DNA of 64,000 nucleotides from Bacteroidales bacterium (GTDB lineage Bacteria; Bacteroidota; Bacteroidia; Bacteroidales; Muribaculaceae). The translations under genes were made by a program, and so were the position numbers. Location: contig QAMW01000003.1 in assembly GCA_003150235.1 (NCBI GenBank), positions 1-64,000 on the forward strand. Reading direction: 5' to 3'. The notes under the pieces were generated by a model, which was not told the origin of the DNA, made no database searches, and was given only the letters and a program-made list of their open reading frames with translations. Within the stretch, counting starts at the first letter, position 1, and every line of letters begins with the position of its first letter. This document shows positions 52,420 through 60,382 of this stretch, piece by piece.

Positions 52420-52800
52420 TTCCGCTCAATGTCACTGACTTAAGGCGCAGGGAGCCATAAATCCCCGCAAGGGGGATTCATCCTGTTAACCCCGGGTAAT
52501 GCCGAAGGCATACCCGAGGGCGATATGCCTCTCTCCGGGGTAGCGATTTGGAGGTGCTCGGCTTTCCGGTGGCGCCCGCTCCGGGGCTACCACCGGTTAA
52601 CGACATCTTGCCGCCTGTCGGGGCAAAATCCTTTGCGAGCTTTGGGCGCCAAGAGTTGCCACGCATGGTGGATGCGGGCGAGCTTCCACTCGCCCCTACA
52701 GCTACGCGGTATATCGTGTTTCGCTGTGTATCGTAAAGTTACTTCAATAAAATCACCGCGTAGCTGTAGGGTCGCCTGGAAGGGCGACCGCGATACGCAA
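52420..52800. repeat. Composite palindromic repeat block, copy 1
   Basis: Non-coding. In order: GTCACTGACTTAAGGCGCAGG, AATCCCC-GCAA-GGGGGATT hairpin, GTTAACCCCGGGTAATGCC with CCGAAGGC and CCCGAGGG palindromes, CTCCGGGGTAGCG, CGGTGGCGCCCG...GGGGCTACCACCGG, GTTAACGACATCTTGCC, and two REP-like hairpins (GGGCGAG/CTCGCCC at 52676-52695 and GGTCGCC/GGCGACC at 52770-52789). The block is repeated at 53865-54305. Confidence 0.75.
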
Positions 52801-52825
52801 TGGTTGCCCCCCATCCTGCAAAATA

Positions 52826-53476
52826 TCATCGCGCCCAAGGAATATTTGTGAACATCGTTGTACCATTTGAAATCCATGGCAAAATTTGGAACAAAAACAC
52901 ATCTGAGAGCACTATTGCTAACCAAAACAATAGGAATGGACCGGCGTTAACGCCACTATACTTAACAAATATTTTTGGAAAAATCGCGAGCATCCAAATA
53001 ACCGCAACCAAAATTGACCCGTAATATATAATCGCAACCGGAACATAAAAGGGCATCTCGACAATCCGTAACAATACCCAAAACACTATCATAGCCAGCA
53101 GATATAGTGAGTATATCTTTACAGAAATGTTATCACCTTTCCATAGCCACCAGACGGGAGCGCAGATACTTGGCAGCAGGACCAATCCGATGAAAAAGGC
53201 ATCGTTATAAAATCCATAGCATTTTATAAGATATGACAATATCACCCAATCTACCGGTATCCAACCGTATGCTGCGATGAATGATACGGATTGGTTGTTT
53301 AATCTGCAATTCAAGAGCTGCGCTACAAATCCTATCACTCCGATTATCAATGCCACAATCATTACAGGCAGCCATCCGGAGTCTCGAGCATATATGATTC
53401 CTATAATGCCTCCGGCAAGACTAAGATAATAAATCTCAGACTTTTTCCATATCGAATTTTTAGATTCTTCCATCAA
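52826..53476 (-). CDS. Polytopic membrane protein of unknown function
   Basis: 216 residues with about seven hydrophobic segments; N-terminus MMEESKNSIWKKSEIYYLSL is cytosolic-looking. Notable are the paired Trp/Pro motifs AYGWIPVDWVIL and CAPVWWLWKGDNIS. No family recognised. AT-rich; flanked on both sides by palindromic repeat blocks. Confidence 0.75.
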   Translation of the reverse strand: MMEESKNSIWKKSEIYYLSLAGGIIGIIYARDSGWLPVMIVALIIGVIGFVAQLLNCRLNNQSVSFIAAYGWIPVDWVILSYLIKCYGFYNDAFFIGLVLLPSICAPVWWLWKGDNISVKIYSLYLLAMIVFWVLLRIVEMPFYVPVAIIYYGSILVAVIWMLAIFPKIFVKYSGVNAGPFLLFWLAIVLSDVFLFQILPWISNGTTMFTNIPWAR

Positions 53477-53494
53477 TTTACAATTAATTTATAA

Positions 53495-53665
53495 TAATTT
53501 AAGTTTCGCAAGCTCACTTAAAGGTTAGAAGGTTAAAAGGTTATAGTTTAGAGTTTAGAGACGGGGAATCACCAAGTGACCATTGGTACTTTAACCTTTA
53601 ACCTGCTTGCACGGCAAGCCTTTAACCTTTTAACCATCAACTTTCGCAAGCGAAAGTTGAAATAA
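53495..53665. repeat. Telomere-like composite repeat with palindromic ends
   Basis: Starts with TTTAAGTTTCGCAAGCTCAC (inverse of the right end at 11553-11576), followed by GGTTAGAAGGTTAAAAGG and GAGTTTAGAG. After a short centre comes the complementary set CTTTAACCTTTAACC (twice), ending in a perfect palindrome CAACTTTCGCAAGCGAAAGTTG. The element at 62858-63008 has the same order. Confidence 0.7.
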
Positions 53666-53864
53666 TAAGATACTGCATTTCCCCGGAGGGGATAAATCGT
53701 GTTAACGGCATATAGCCATTTGTCAGGGCAAAATCCTTTGCGAGTTGCGGTCGCCCTTCCAGGCGACCCTACAGCTACGCGATATCCGCTTTAGCGTGTA
53801 ACTATATGATTCCTATCATAATATGGTTTCATTAGCCGATGTAGGGGCGAGTGGAAGCTCAATG

Positions 53865-54305
53865 TCACTGACTTAAGGCGCAGGGAGCCATAAATCCCCG
53901 AAAGGGGGATTCATCCTGTTAACCCCGGGTAATGCCGAAGGCATACCCGAGGGCGATATGCCTCTCCCCGGTGACTCAACCCCGAGAGTGGGTTGCATAG
54001 TCTATTGATTAGCATACATTTATGCAACCCGCTCCGGGGTAGCGGTTTGGGGTGCTCGGCTTTCCGGTGGTGCCCGCTTCGGGGCTACCACCGGTTAACG
54101 ACATCTTGCCCCTGCCAGGGCAAAATCTTTGCGAGCTTTGGTCGCCAAGAGTTGCCACGCATGGTGGATGCGGGCGAGCTTCCACTCGCTCCTACATCGG
54201 CTAATACATCGCATTGTGCTGTAATTCGTAATGTTACTTCAATAAAATCACCGCGTAGCTGTAGGGTCGCCTGGAAGGGCGACCGCGACACGCAATAGTT
54301 GACCG
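53865..54305. repeat. Composite palindromic repeat block, copy 2 with a 68-bp insertion
   Basis: Same order of palindromes as 52420-52800 with a few substitutions, but between CTCC at 53964 and CTCC at 54032 there are 68 extra bases. These contain AACCCCGAGAGTGGGTT and a longer hairpin GGGTTGCATA...TATGCAACCC. Both blocks end with the REP-like hairpins GGGCGAG/CTCGCTC and GGTCGCC/GGCGACC. Confidence 0.75.
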
Positions 54306-54337
54306 CGTCCTACCATCCTGCAAAATATCATACAAGC

Positions 54338-54757
54338 TTATTTGTAAAGATTCTTACGCCATAGATAGCTTAACCCGTCATTAAGCCCGGAAGAACTGTA
54401 TATTCGGTATATGTCAATTATTATGCCTAATATAATCGCACAAACCGACATTATCACCGTAAAATCATTATAAATAATAATTAGACAGCTACATCCTATG
54501 AGAACACCAATATCAATGACGTAGCCAAGCCAGAACCCGGAATGGGAAGCGCGTAATATTAATGCAAATCCGATTAAGTAGATAATGAAATCAAGTATCC
54601 ATGCTGCCACTAATGTAAATTTATCATTATATTGCATTGTCTCTATAGACATATTAGCCCAGCCTAAACCGATTGCCCCCAAGAGGTATTTTATGCCAAT
54701 TAAAATGATAAATCCTTCAATTAAGCATAAAATTTTTTGACTTCGGGTAATTTCCAT
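54338..54757 (-). CDS. Small integral membrane protein, paralogue B
   Basis: 139 residues with about four transmembrane segments; the second half aligns with paralogue A (51252-51647), including LRASHSGFWLGYVID and IYNDF. Lies 10 bases after the lipoprotein gene on the same strand, so probably cotranscribed with it. Function unknown. Confidence 0.75.
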   Translation of the reverse strand: MEITRSQKILCLIEGFIILIGIKYLLGAIGLGWANMSIETMQYNDKFTLVAAWILDFIIYLIGFALILRASHSGFWLGYVIDIGVLIGCSCLIIIYNDFTVIMSVCAIILGIIIDIYRIYSSSGLNDGLSYLWRKNLYK

Positions 54758-54767
54758 AGTCAGGTAT

Positions 54768-55787
54768 TTATTTTTTCCAACAAATATTGCTGTTTACAGC
54801 GATTTGTCCCATGTTGATAATAGCAGCTTTTTCATCACCATCAATGTTTGATTCTTGAATCACCTGATCCAAATCGTTGGCATAACGGTCAATGTTACTT
54901 TCGTCAATTTTATCCATTTGATTGGTAACGCTTACTGCAAATTCTTTGAAAATTTTAACATTTTTAGCGGGAACCTTATATTTTTTCACCATCAAATCGC
55001 TCACTTCCTCTATGAAAAGTTTTTTTCCTCCTTTTTTATTAAGGTATTTTTCACCAATCGATAGAACAGAAGAACAGCTTTCAAGAATCCGTTCTTTTTC
55101 TTCTGATGAAATTATAAATCCTCCTACTTCGGGATATGTTGCATTTAATTCTTTGATAAAATCATCGTAAAATTTGTTTAAAAGAATCCGATTGTTTGGA
55201 GTAATACTCCTGTATTTCTTATCATATTGAGCCATGCGCTGCATCAGCCGATTATGTCTTACGCCAATAGAATCCAGATATGTGTACTCAGATGAATTTT
55301 CATGATGAGTGATTGAGGAATTGAATCCGGGATTAACAATTTCACAACGAGTAACAAGTTTTGCCACAGCAGAGTATAGGTGTGAATAAACAATATCTCC
55401 AAGGTGTCCACCTAAAAAACCTAGGACTCCAGAAGCCAGGCCACTAGTTGATGCTCCAGCTATATATCCGGCTGCCGTCCCTAGGGTGCCCCCTATCAGA
55501 GATCCGGCTTGGTCTGCATAATTTACTATATCTTGTTTGCTCCATCTTTCGTCTTTTATCAAAGTAGGATTACTCCCATCCTCTGATACTGCAGCCCTTG
55601 AGACGCTAAAATAGGCATTATTTAGGCTATCCACTGATGCCATAAATATATCAAAATCAGCTGATTGTAATGTCGTGGTGGAAGATATATCCTCAATCAT
55701 TGGTTCTTCTGTTGAGTTACAGGCAACAAATGTTGCGGTGAATAGCACGGCGGCGCTTATTGCGCCAAAAAAGATTAATTTTTTCAT
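54768..55787 (-). CDS. Lipoprotein with a glycine-zipper-like segment, unknown function
   Basis: 339 residues. Lipoprotein signal with lipobox FVAC-NS (Cys at about residue 23). Residues ~90-135 form a Gly/Ala-rich hydrophobic tract (SLIGGTLGTAAGYIAGASTS, GLASGVLGFLGGHLGDIV) that looks membrane-active, like glycine-zipper segments. The rest is charged and mainly helical (KKYRSITPNNRILLNKFYDDF, SNIDRYANDLDQVIQESNIDG). AT-rich. The neighbours are a small membrane protein downstream and a DUF3244 protein upstream, on the same strand. No database family recognised; toxin/bacteriocin-like or envelope-stress roles are both only possibilities. Confidence 0.8.
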   Translation of the reverse strand: MKKLIFFGAISAAVLFTATFVACNSTEEPMIEDISSTTTLQSADFDIFMASVDSLNNAYFSVSRAAVSEDGSNPTLIKDERWSKQDIVNYADQAGSLIGGTLGTAAGYIAGASTSGLASGVLGFLGGHLGDIVYSHLYSAVAKLVTRCEIVNPGFNSSITHHENSSEYTYLDSIGVRHNRLMQRMAQYDKKYRSITPNNRILLNKFYDDFIKELNATYPEVGGFIISSEEKERILESCSSVLSIGEKYLNKKGGKKLFIEEVSDLMVKKYKVPAKNVKIFKEFAVSVTNQMDKIDESNIDRYANDLDQVIQESNIDGDEKAAIINMGQIAVNSNICWKK

Positions 55788-55832
55788 TTTAAAAATTTTA
55801 ATTGTTAATGAATAAATGATAATTATTGGTTA

Positions 55833-56201
55833 TTAATAGTTGGTTTCGGGAATGTAGAAGGAGGAGTCGGTTACGTTGCCTGAGTTATCGATAAGGAGCA
55901 CATCATAATCACCTTCTCCACTACCTTTGAGATTGATATTGATGGTTGTATTGCGTTTACCATCGATATCATCATTAAATATGATGCCTTTGGGTCCGGA
56001 AATAATTGTACGGACCTCGATACTTTTATTAAATACAAGTGACAGCTCTTTTTCGGGCTCGTCGACATGAATATCTATTGGCTTCTCACAGACGTCTTTG
56101 GGTAATTCTGTGCTACCCTTCTTATAGATTACTATCTCTTCCGAATAACTATTGAGAACAATTAGACTTACAATTGTTGTCATTAAAAATTTTTTGATCA
56201 T
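55833..56201 (-). CDS. Small secreted DUF3244-type protein
   Basis: 122 residues with a signal peptide (about residues 1-19, ending NSYSEE). The remainder is a single immunoglobulin-like beta-sandwich ending GDYDVLLIDNSGNVTDSSFYI, matching the DUF3244 pattern of small Bacteroidetes exported proteins. It lies upstream of the lipoprotein gene by 45 bases and divergent from the TPR regulator. Function of the family is not known. Confidence 0.75.
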   Translation of the reverse strand: MIKKFLMTTIVSLIVLNSYSEEIVIYKKGSTELPKDVCEKPIDIHVDEPEKELSLVFNKSIEVRTIISGPKGIIFNDDIDGKRNTTININLKGSGEGDYDVLLIDNSGNVTDSSFYIPETNY

Positions 56202-56454
56202 AAATATTGGTAATTTTTTGTTAAACTTTATGATGCAAAATTACTTTGACAGCTGTCCCGATACAAGAAAACGCGAGGGACAAACGGTGGACGAAATTCG
56301 AAGAGACAATAGACGCAATTTGCTGTTTTACTGAAAATTAGCTTAGGTGGATTTTTTGACACTGGGGACAAATGGTTTTTACTGCAACAAATACGCTTGT
56401 AAAACGACATGAAATGTAGTATCTTTATGAAAAATCTAATATTTCTACAGGGTA

Positions 56455-58311
56455 ATGACACGTACACAATTAATATTATTATTTCCACTTTGGTTAGTCG
56501 GTATTCTTGGCTGTAACAACCAGTCGAGCGACAGCAAATTCGCTGCTGCGGATAGTTTGATGTTCATATCTCCTGAAAAATCGCTATCAATACTTGAATC
56601 TATTTCTGATATAGAAAGATATGGCAATAAGGAACGTGCATATTACGCGTTGCTAATGTCACAAGCAAAATCGCGTAACCGTATCACTCCTGAAAATGAT
56701 TCGCTTATCAGAATCGCAATTAACTATTATTCAAAAAATGATGATTCTTATAAACGAGCTTGGTGCTACGTGGTGGCAAGTGATGTCTATGATGTACTCG
56801 GCAATGATTCACTTGCGATATTTTATGCCCGTGACGCAGAAAGAGAGTCACAGGAGATTAATGATTTGAAACTGAAATATTACTCCAATTACCTTTTAGG
56901 ATACATGCTTCGCCATAAAAAGCCTTATGATGAAAGTAATATGTATCTTAATGAGGCAATAAAATATGCCAATGAGCTTGGGGACACTATACACATAATT
57001 TCTTCTCTGGATAATTTAGCAACAAATGCCTTATATGACCATAAATATGAGACAGCTTTAGCTTATTATCAGCAAGGATTATCGTATTGTACGTCTAAAA
57101 ATTGGAAGAAATATTTGGCACATTTTTATTCCGGCATAGCAATTACCGCACAACAAAAAAACGATTATGACTACGCATTAAACAATATTAATAAGTCCAT
57201 AGATGCTTGTCGTCTTTTTAGTTCACAGATTGATTCGTGTTCACTTTATCAATTTAAGAGCAATATCCTTGCCGGATTGGGAATGTGGGACTCCATACCG
57301 TATTATGCAGAAAAAGGGTTGAGCGACAGCTCGTTTGTGACACGCGGAATGTATGACCTCACCATGATAAAATGGGCAGAAGGTAGAAAGGATTATAGAA
57401 ATGCGCTTGATTACTCCAAACATTACTCAGTGATGCTTGACTCGATGTATGAAGAAAACAGCAGGAATAATGTGATGGAGATGCAGAAAAAATATGACCT
57501 CACACAGGCTACCATCGAACGCGACAGGCTGTATATGAAAAATCAGCGCATGGGGTTGATAGTGCTCGGGCTTATAGTGGTATGCCTCGGGGCGATGATA
57601 GTGTTGCTGCTATACCGACGGAGGATAAAGGAGGCGCAGCGACAGCGCGAGGAGGTGAAGGCGGAGCTTACCCGCTACACCATGAAGATGATGAACCAGC
57701 GCAACCGCCGCCTTCTCGCCGACGAACGGCGCCGTCACCGGCTGCTTGCCCTGAACGACGTGATTGCAAAGGTGATGTCGACAAGCCGCCGCGACGACAG
57801 CGAGCAGCTGAAAAAGCATAACGACATGGCGTTGACCAACGATGAGACCGCAAAACTTATCGAGGCTGTCGACGTGTGCTACGAAGGGTATCTCACGCGG
57901 CTTCACAACGAGCATCCTCTACTCGGTCCAAACGACCTCGCACTATGCTGCATGATATTGCTGAAAGTGCCTAACCGCGATATCGCGATACTTTTCGGAC
58001 TGTCGACCGACACCTTGAAAAAGCGCAAACTCAGACTACGCACCGAGAAGCTCGGCATAAATGAAGTGCTCGAAGAGTGGCTCGAACGCGAAAGCCGCAC
58101 CTATGTCGACGCTATCGATGCGGAATACGCCAAACCCGAGGACAATCCCGCCGACGGCGAAGCCGCCCCGGAGGGCGAGACAGCCACCGAGCCCGGCACC
58201 GACATCGTGCCCGAATCCCGTCCCGACGCAGAAATCACCCCGGACCCCGCGCCGGATGCAACCACCGACCCCGACCCGCAAGAATCCCCGACCCCACACA
58301 GTGCCGCGTAA
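56455..58311 (+). CDS. TPR-containing membrane-bound transcriptional regulator
   Basis: 618 residues. An N-terminal lipoprotein-like signal (LWLVGILGCNNQ) precedes about seven tetratricopeptide repeats (residues ~35-340). A single transmembrane helix (GLIVLGLIVVCLGAMIVLLLY, ~362-382) and a coiled coil follow, then a C-terminal HTH (PNDLALCCMILLKVPNRDIA and ILFGLSTDTLKKRKLRLR, ~480-525) of the LuxR-like kind. The last ~75 residues are Pro/Asp/Glu/Ala low complexity. Base composition shifts sharply near 57480: AT-rich before, GC-rich after. Such proteins are thought to sense periplasmic signals and act on DNA from the membrane. Likely regulator of the divergent DUF3244-lipoprotein genes (inference). 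Confidence 0.85.
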   Translation: MTRTQLILLFPLWLVGILGCNNQSSDSKFAAADSLMFISPEKSLSILESISDIERYGNKERAYYALLMSQAKSRNRITPENDSLIRIAINYYSKNDDSYKRAWCYVVASDVYDVLGNDSLAIFYARDAERESQEINDLKLKYYSNYLLGYMLRHKKPYDESNMYLNEAIKYANELGDTIHIISSLDNLATNALYDHKYETALAYYQQGLSYCTSKNWKKYLAHFYSGIAITAQQKNDYDYALNNINKSIDACRLFSSQIDSCSLYQFKSNILAGLGMWDSIPYYAEKGLSDSSFVTRGMYDLTMIKWAEGRKDYRNALDYSKHYSVMLDSMYEENSRNNVMEMQKKYDLTQATIERDRLYMKNQRMGLIVLGLIVVCLGAMIVLLLYRRRIKEAQRQREEVKAELTRYTMKMMNQRNRRLLADERRRHRLLALNDVIAKVMSTSRRDDSEQLKKHNDMALTNDETAKLIEAVDVCYEGYLTRLHNEHPLLGPNDLALCCMILLKVPNRDIAILFGLSTDTLKKRKLRLRTEKLGINEVLEEWLERESRTYVDAIDAEYAKPEDNPADGEAAPEGETATEPGTDIVPESRPDAEITPDPAPDATTDPDPQESPTPHSAA

Positions 58312-58339
58312 CCGCCGGAAAAACCGCAGGTTACCCATA

Positions 58340-58392
58340 ATGAACACATCGCGTAGCTGTAGGGGCTCCTGGAAGGGCGACCGCGACACGGC
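58340..58392. repeat. REP-like element beside the RAYT gene
   Basis: GCGTAGCTGTAGGGGCTCCTGGAAGGGCGACCGCGACACG: a slightly decayed member of the hairpin family (GGCTCC against GGCGACC, loop TGGAAG), immediately downstream of the transposase stop codon. Confidence 0.7.
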
Positions 58393-58395
58393 AAT

Positions 58396-58890
58396 TTATT
58401 TATTGTATTTATCGGCTGCCCAACGCAATACATTATTCTCAATATATTCAAATATTGCGTTTGCTTTATTCATATCCCGGATTATATGTTCATGGAATCC
58501 CCGCTGCCATTTGAAACCGACATTTGCCTGCCTTGCAAATCGAGTCACCAAAGCTTTTATTGTAGCAACATGTGTTGCCAACGATCTACCATCCTTTAAA
58601 TTATCATATTCCTGCGAATATGGATCGATGCCATGACTGATTAACAATACTGCATGGAAATGATTTGGCATGACCGTGAATAATGGAATCTCGACATTGG
58701 GATGAAATTTATTATAATCCGCCAATATGTCATGCAGACATTTTCCTAAAGGTGAATACGTGATGGTAATCCCGGCAATTTCACCAAAATAATGATGCAT
58801 GTTTTGTGTACACACAGTGATGAAATATGCACCTCCATTATAATCATGCCATTTTACCCTGACATTTTTTCGAGTAGGAAATTCAGTCAT
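58396..58890 (-). CDS. REP-associated tyrosine transposase (RAYT)
   Basis: A 164-residue Y1/HUH protein of the RAYT group. N-terminal signature RVKWHDYNGGAYFITVCTQNMHHYFGEI, HUH motif VMPNHFHAVLLI (near residue 77), and C-terminal WQRGFHEHIIRDMNKANAIFEYIENNVLRW containing the catalytic Tyr. RAYTs are single-copy, domesticated-looking relatives of IS200 TnpA that act on REP hairpins. Here REP-like hairpins lie on both sides (58340-58392 and from 58985). Confidence 0.93.
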   Translation of the reverse strand: MTEFPTRKNVRVKWHDYNGGAYFITVCTQNMHHYFGEIAGITITYSPLGKCLHDILADYNKFHPNVEIPLFTVMPNHFHAVLLISHGIDPYSQEYDNLKDGRSLATHVATIKALVTRFARQANVGFKWQRGFHEHIIRDMNKANAIFEYIENNVLRWAADKYNK

Positions 58891-58984
58891 GGATACAAAT
58901 ATATAATTTTGATTTTAGTCAAACGCAAAACCAAAGTATATTTATCACATTCATCAGTTAAATTTTATGATTGTGTGTTTTCAC

Positions 58985-59408
58985 GGAATCCATCGCGTAG
59001 CTGTAGGGGCGCCTGGGAGGGCGACCGTGACACGCAATGGTCATTCCGCTTGGTGAATGCGGGCGAGCTTCCACTCGCCCCTACATCGGCTGGTACATTG
59101 CGCTGTGAATCGTATAGTTACATAAAAAAATCACCGCGTAGCTGTAGGGGCGCCTGGGAGGGCGACCGCGACACGCGATGGTGACTCCGCAGGGTGGATG
59201 CGGGCGAGCTTCCACTCGCCCCTACATTGGCTTGTACATTGTGCTATGAATCGCATAGTTGCATCAAAAATCACTGCGTAGCTATGGGGCGCCTGGAAGG
59301 GCGACCGCGACACGCGATGGTGACTCCGCAGGGTGGATGCGGGCGAGCTTCCACTCGCCCCTACATCGGCTTGTACATTGCGCTGTGAATCGTATAGTTA
59401 CCTAAAAA
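58985..59408. repeat. Tandem array of three ~140-bp REP-pair units
   Basis: Non-coding between RAYT and panB. The word GCGTAG recurs at 58995, 59136, 59276 and 59414 (spacing 141, 140, 138). Each unit holds two hairpins in inverse orientation: GGGGCGCCTGGGAGGGCGACC, then GGGCGAGC-TTCC-ACTCGCCC, followed by CTACATCGGCT(T)GTACATTG and TGAATCGTATAGTTAC. This paired head-to-head arrangement is that of BIME-type REP units. Confidence 0.8.
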
Positions 59409-59444
59409 ACACCGCGTAGTTGTATGTTGCTACGCGGTGTTTTA
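59409..59444 (-). terminator. Bidirectional terminator of panB built from REP sequence
   Basis: An 11-bp perfect stem ACACCGCGTAG (59409-59419) / CTACGCGGTGT (59430-59440), with A run before and T run after, so it terminates both ways. The arm ACCGCGTAG is the REP-like word at the same phase as the array, suggesting a repeat was co-opted as the terminator. Confidence 0.7.
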
Positions 59445-59473
59445 ATTATAAATCGTCAAATGGCGATTTTGTG

Positions 59474-60292
59474 TCAGTATTGTTCTTTTTCGTTGGGGAA
59501 GTCGCGGGTCTTCACGTCGTCGATGTAGTGAGCCACGGCATCGTTGATTACCGTAGAGAGGTCGGCATAGCGGCGGAGGAATCGCGGAGAGAATCCCTTG
59601 TTGATACCGAGCATGTCGTGCATCACGAGCACCTGACCGTCGACACCGCCACCAGCACCGATACCGATGACCGGTATGCTCACCTGCGATGCGACCTCGG
59701 CGGCAAGTTTCGCCGGGATTTTCTCAAGTACCAGAGCAAAACACCCTATCTCCTCAAGCATCTTCGCGTCGGCGATAAGCTTCTGTGCCTCGGCTTCTTC
59801 CTTGGCGCGCACGGCGTAGGTGCCAAACTTGTTGATTGACTGCGGGGTAAGTCCGAGATGTCCCATCACGGGGATACCGGCGCAGAGCACACGCTCGATT
59901 GACTCGCGAATCTCGGAGCCGCCTTCCATCTTGACAGCCTCTGCATGGCTCTCTTTCATGATGCGCACAGCCGATGCAAGCGCCTCCTTACTGTTGCCCT
60001 GATAGCTTCCGAAAGGCAGGTCGACAACCACAAGAGCCCTCTTCACACCCTTCACCACCGACTTGGCATGATATATCATCTGGTCGAGGGTGATAGGCAG
60101 GGTGGTGATATTGCCCGCCATCACATTGGAGGCGGAGTCGCCTACGAGTATCACATCCATTCCCGCTTCGTCGATAAGCTTCGCCATCGAATAATCGTAG
60201 GCGGTAAGCATCGCGATTTTCTCACCGCGCTGCTTCATCTCTGTCAGGCGGTGGGTGGTCACTTTACGTTGGTCTTCTGTATAGGTAGACAT
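59474..60292 (-). CDS. panB: 3-methyl-2-oxobutanoate hydroxymethyltransferase
   Basis: First committed step to pantothenate: transfers a one-carbon unit to 2-oxoisovalerate, the product of the ilv pathway in this window. 272 residues from MSTYTEDQRKVTTHRL (24 extra upstream codons are not conserved-looking). (beta/alpha)8 fold with Mg ligands in VGDSASNVMAG and PFGSYQG, catalytic Glu region VMGHLGLTPQS, and IGIGAGGGVDGQVLVMHDMLG. Located 90 bases downstream of the GH2 gene on the same strand. Confidence 0.96.
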   Translation of the reverse strand: MSTYTEDQRKVTTHRLTEMKQRGEKIAMLTAYDYSMAKLIDEAGMDVILVGDSASNVMAGNITTLPITLDQMIYHAKSVVKGVKRALVVVDLPFGSYQGNSKEALASAVRIMKESHAEAVKMEGGSEIRESIERVLCAGIPVMGHLGLTPQSINKFGTYAVRAKEEAEAQKLIADAKMLEEIGCFALVLEKIPAKLAAEVASQVSIPVIGIGAGGGVDGQVLVMHDMLGINKGFSPRFLRRYADLSTVINDAVAHYIDDVKTRDFPNEKEQY

Positions 60293-60382
60293 GTTGTTGA
60301 ATATGTTAAAAACCGGGGCAAAGTTACTATTTATATATATGACACGCAAGAAATCAGGGCGCAATCGGGCGGCACACCGCTA

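Noticed and set aside
53993..54298. A 101-codon frame inside the palindromic block
   Set aside because: It consists entirely of translated repeat sequence that also appears at 52525-52851 and elsewhere in non-coding DNA.
58985..59408. The regular ~140-bp spacing as a possible CRISPR array
   Set aside because: Units are repeated over their whole length, with no unique spacers, and each contains paired hairpins; no cas gene is nearby.
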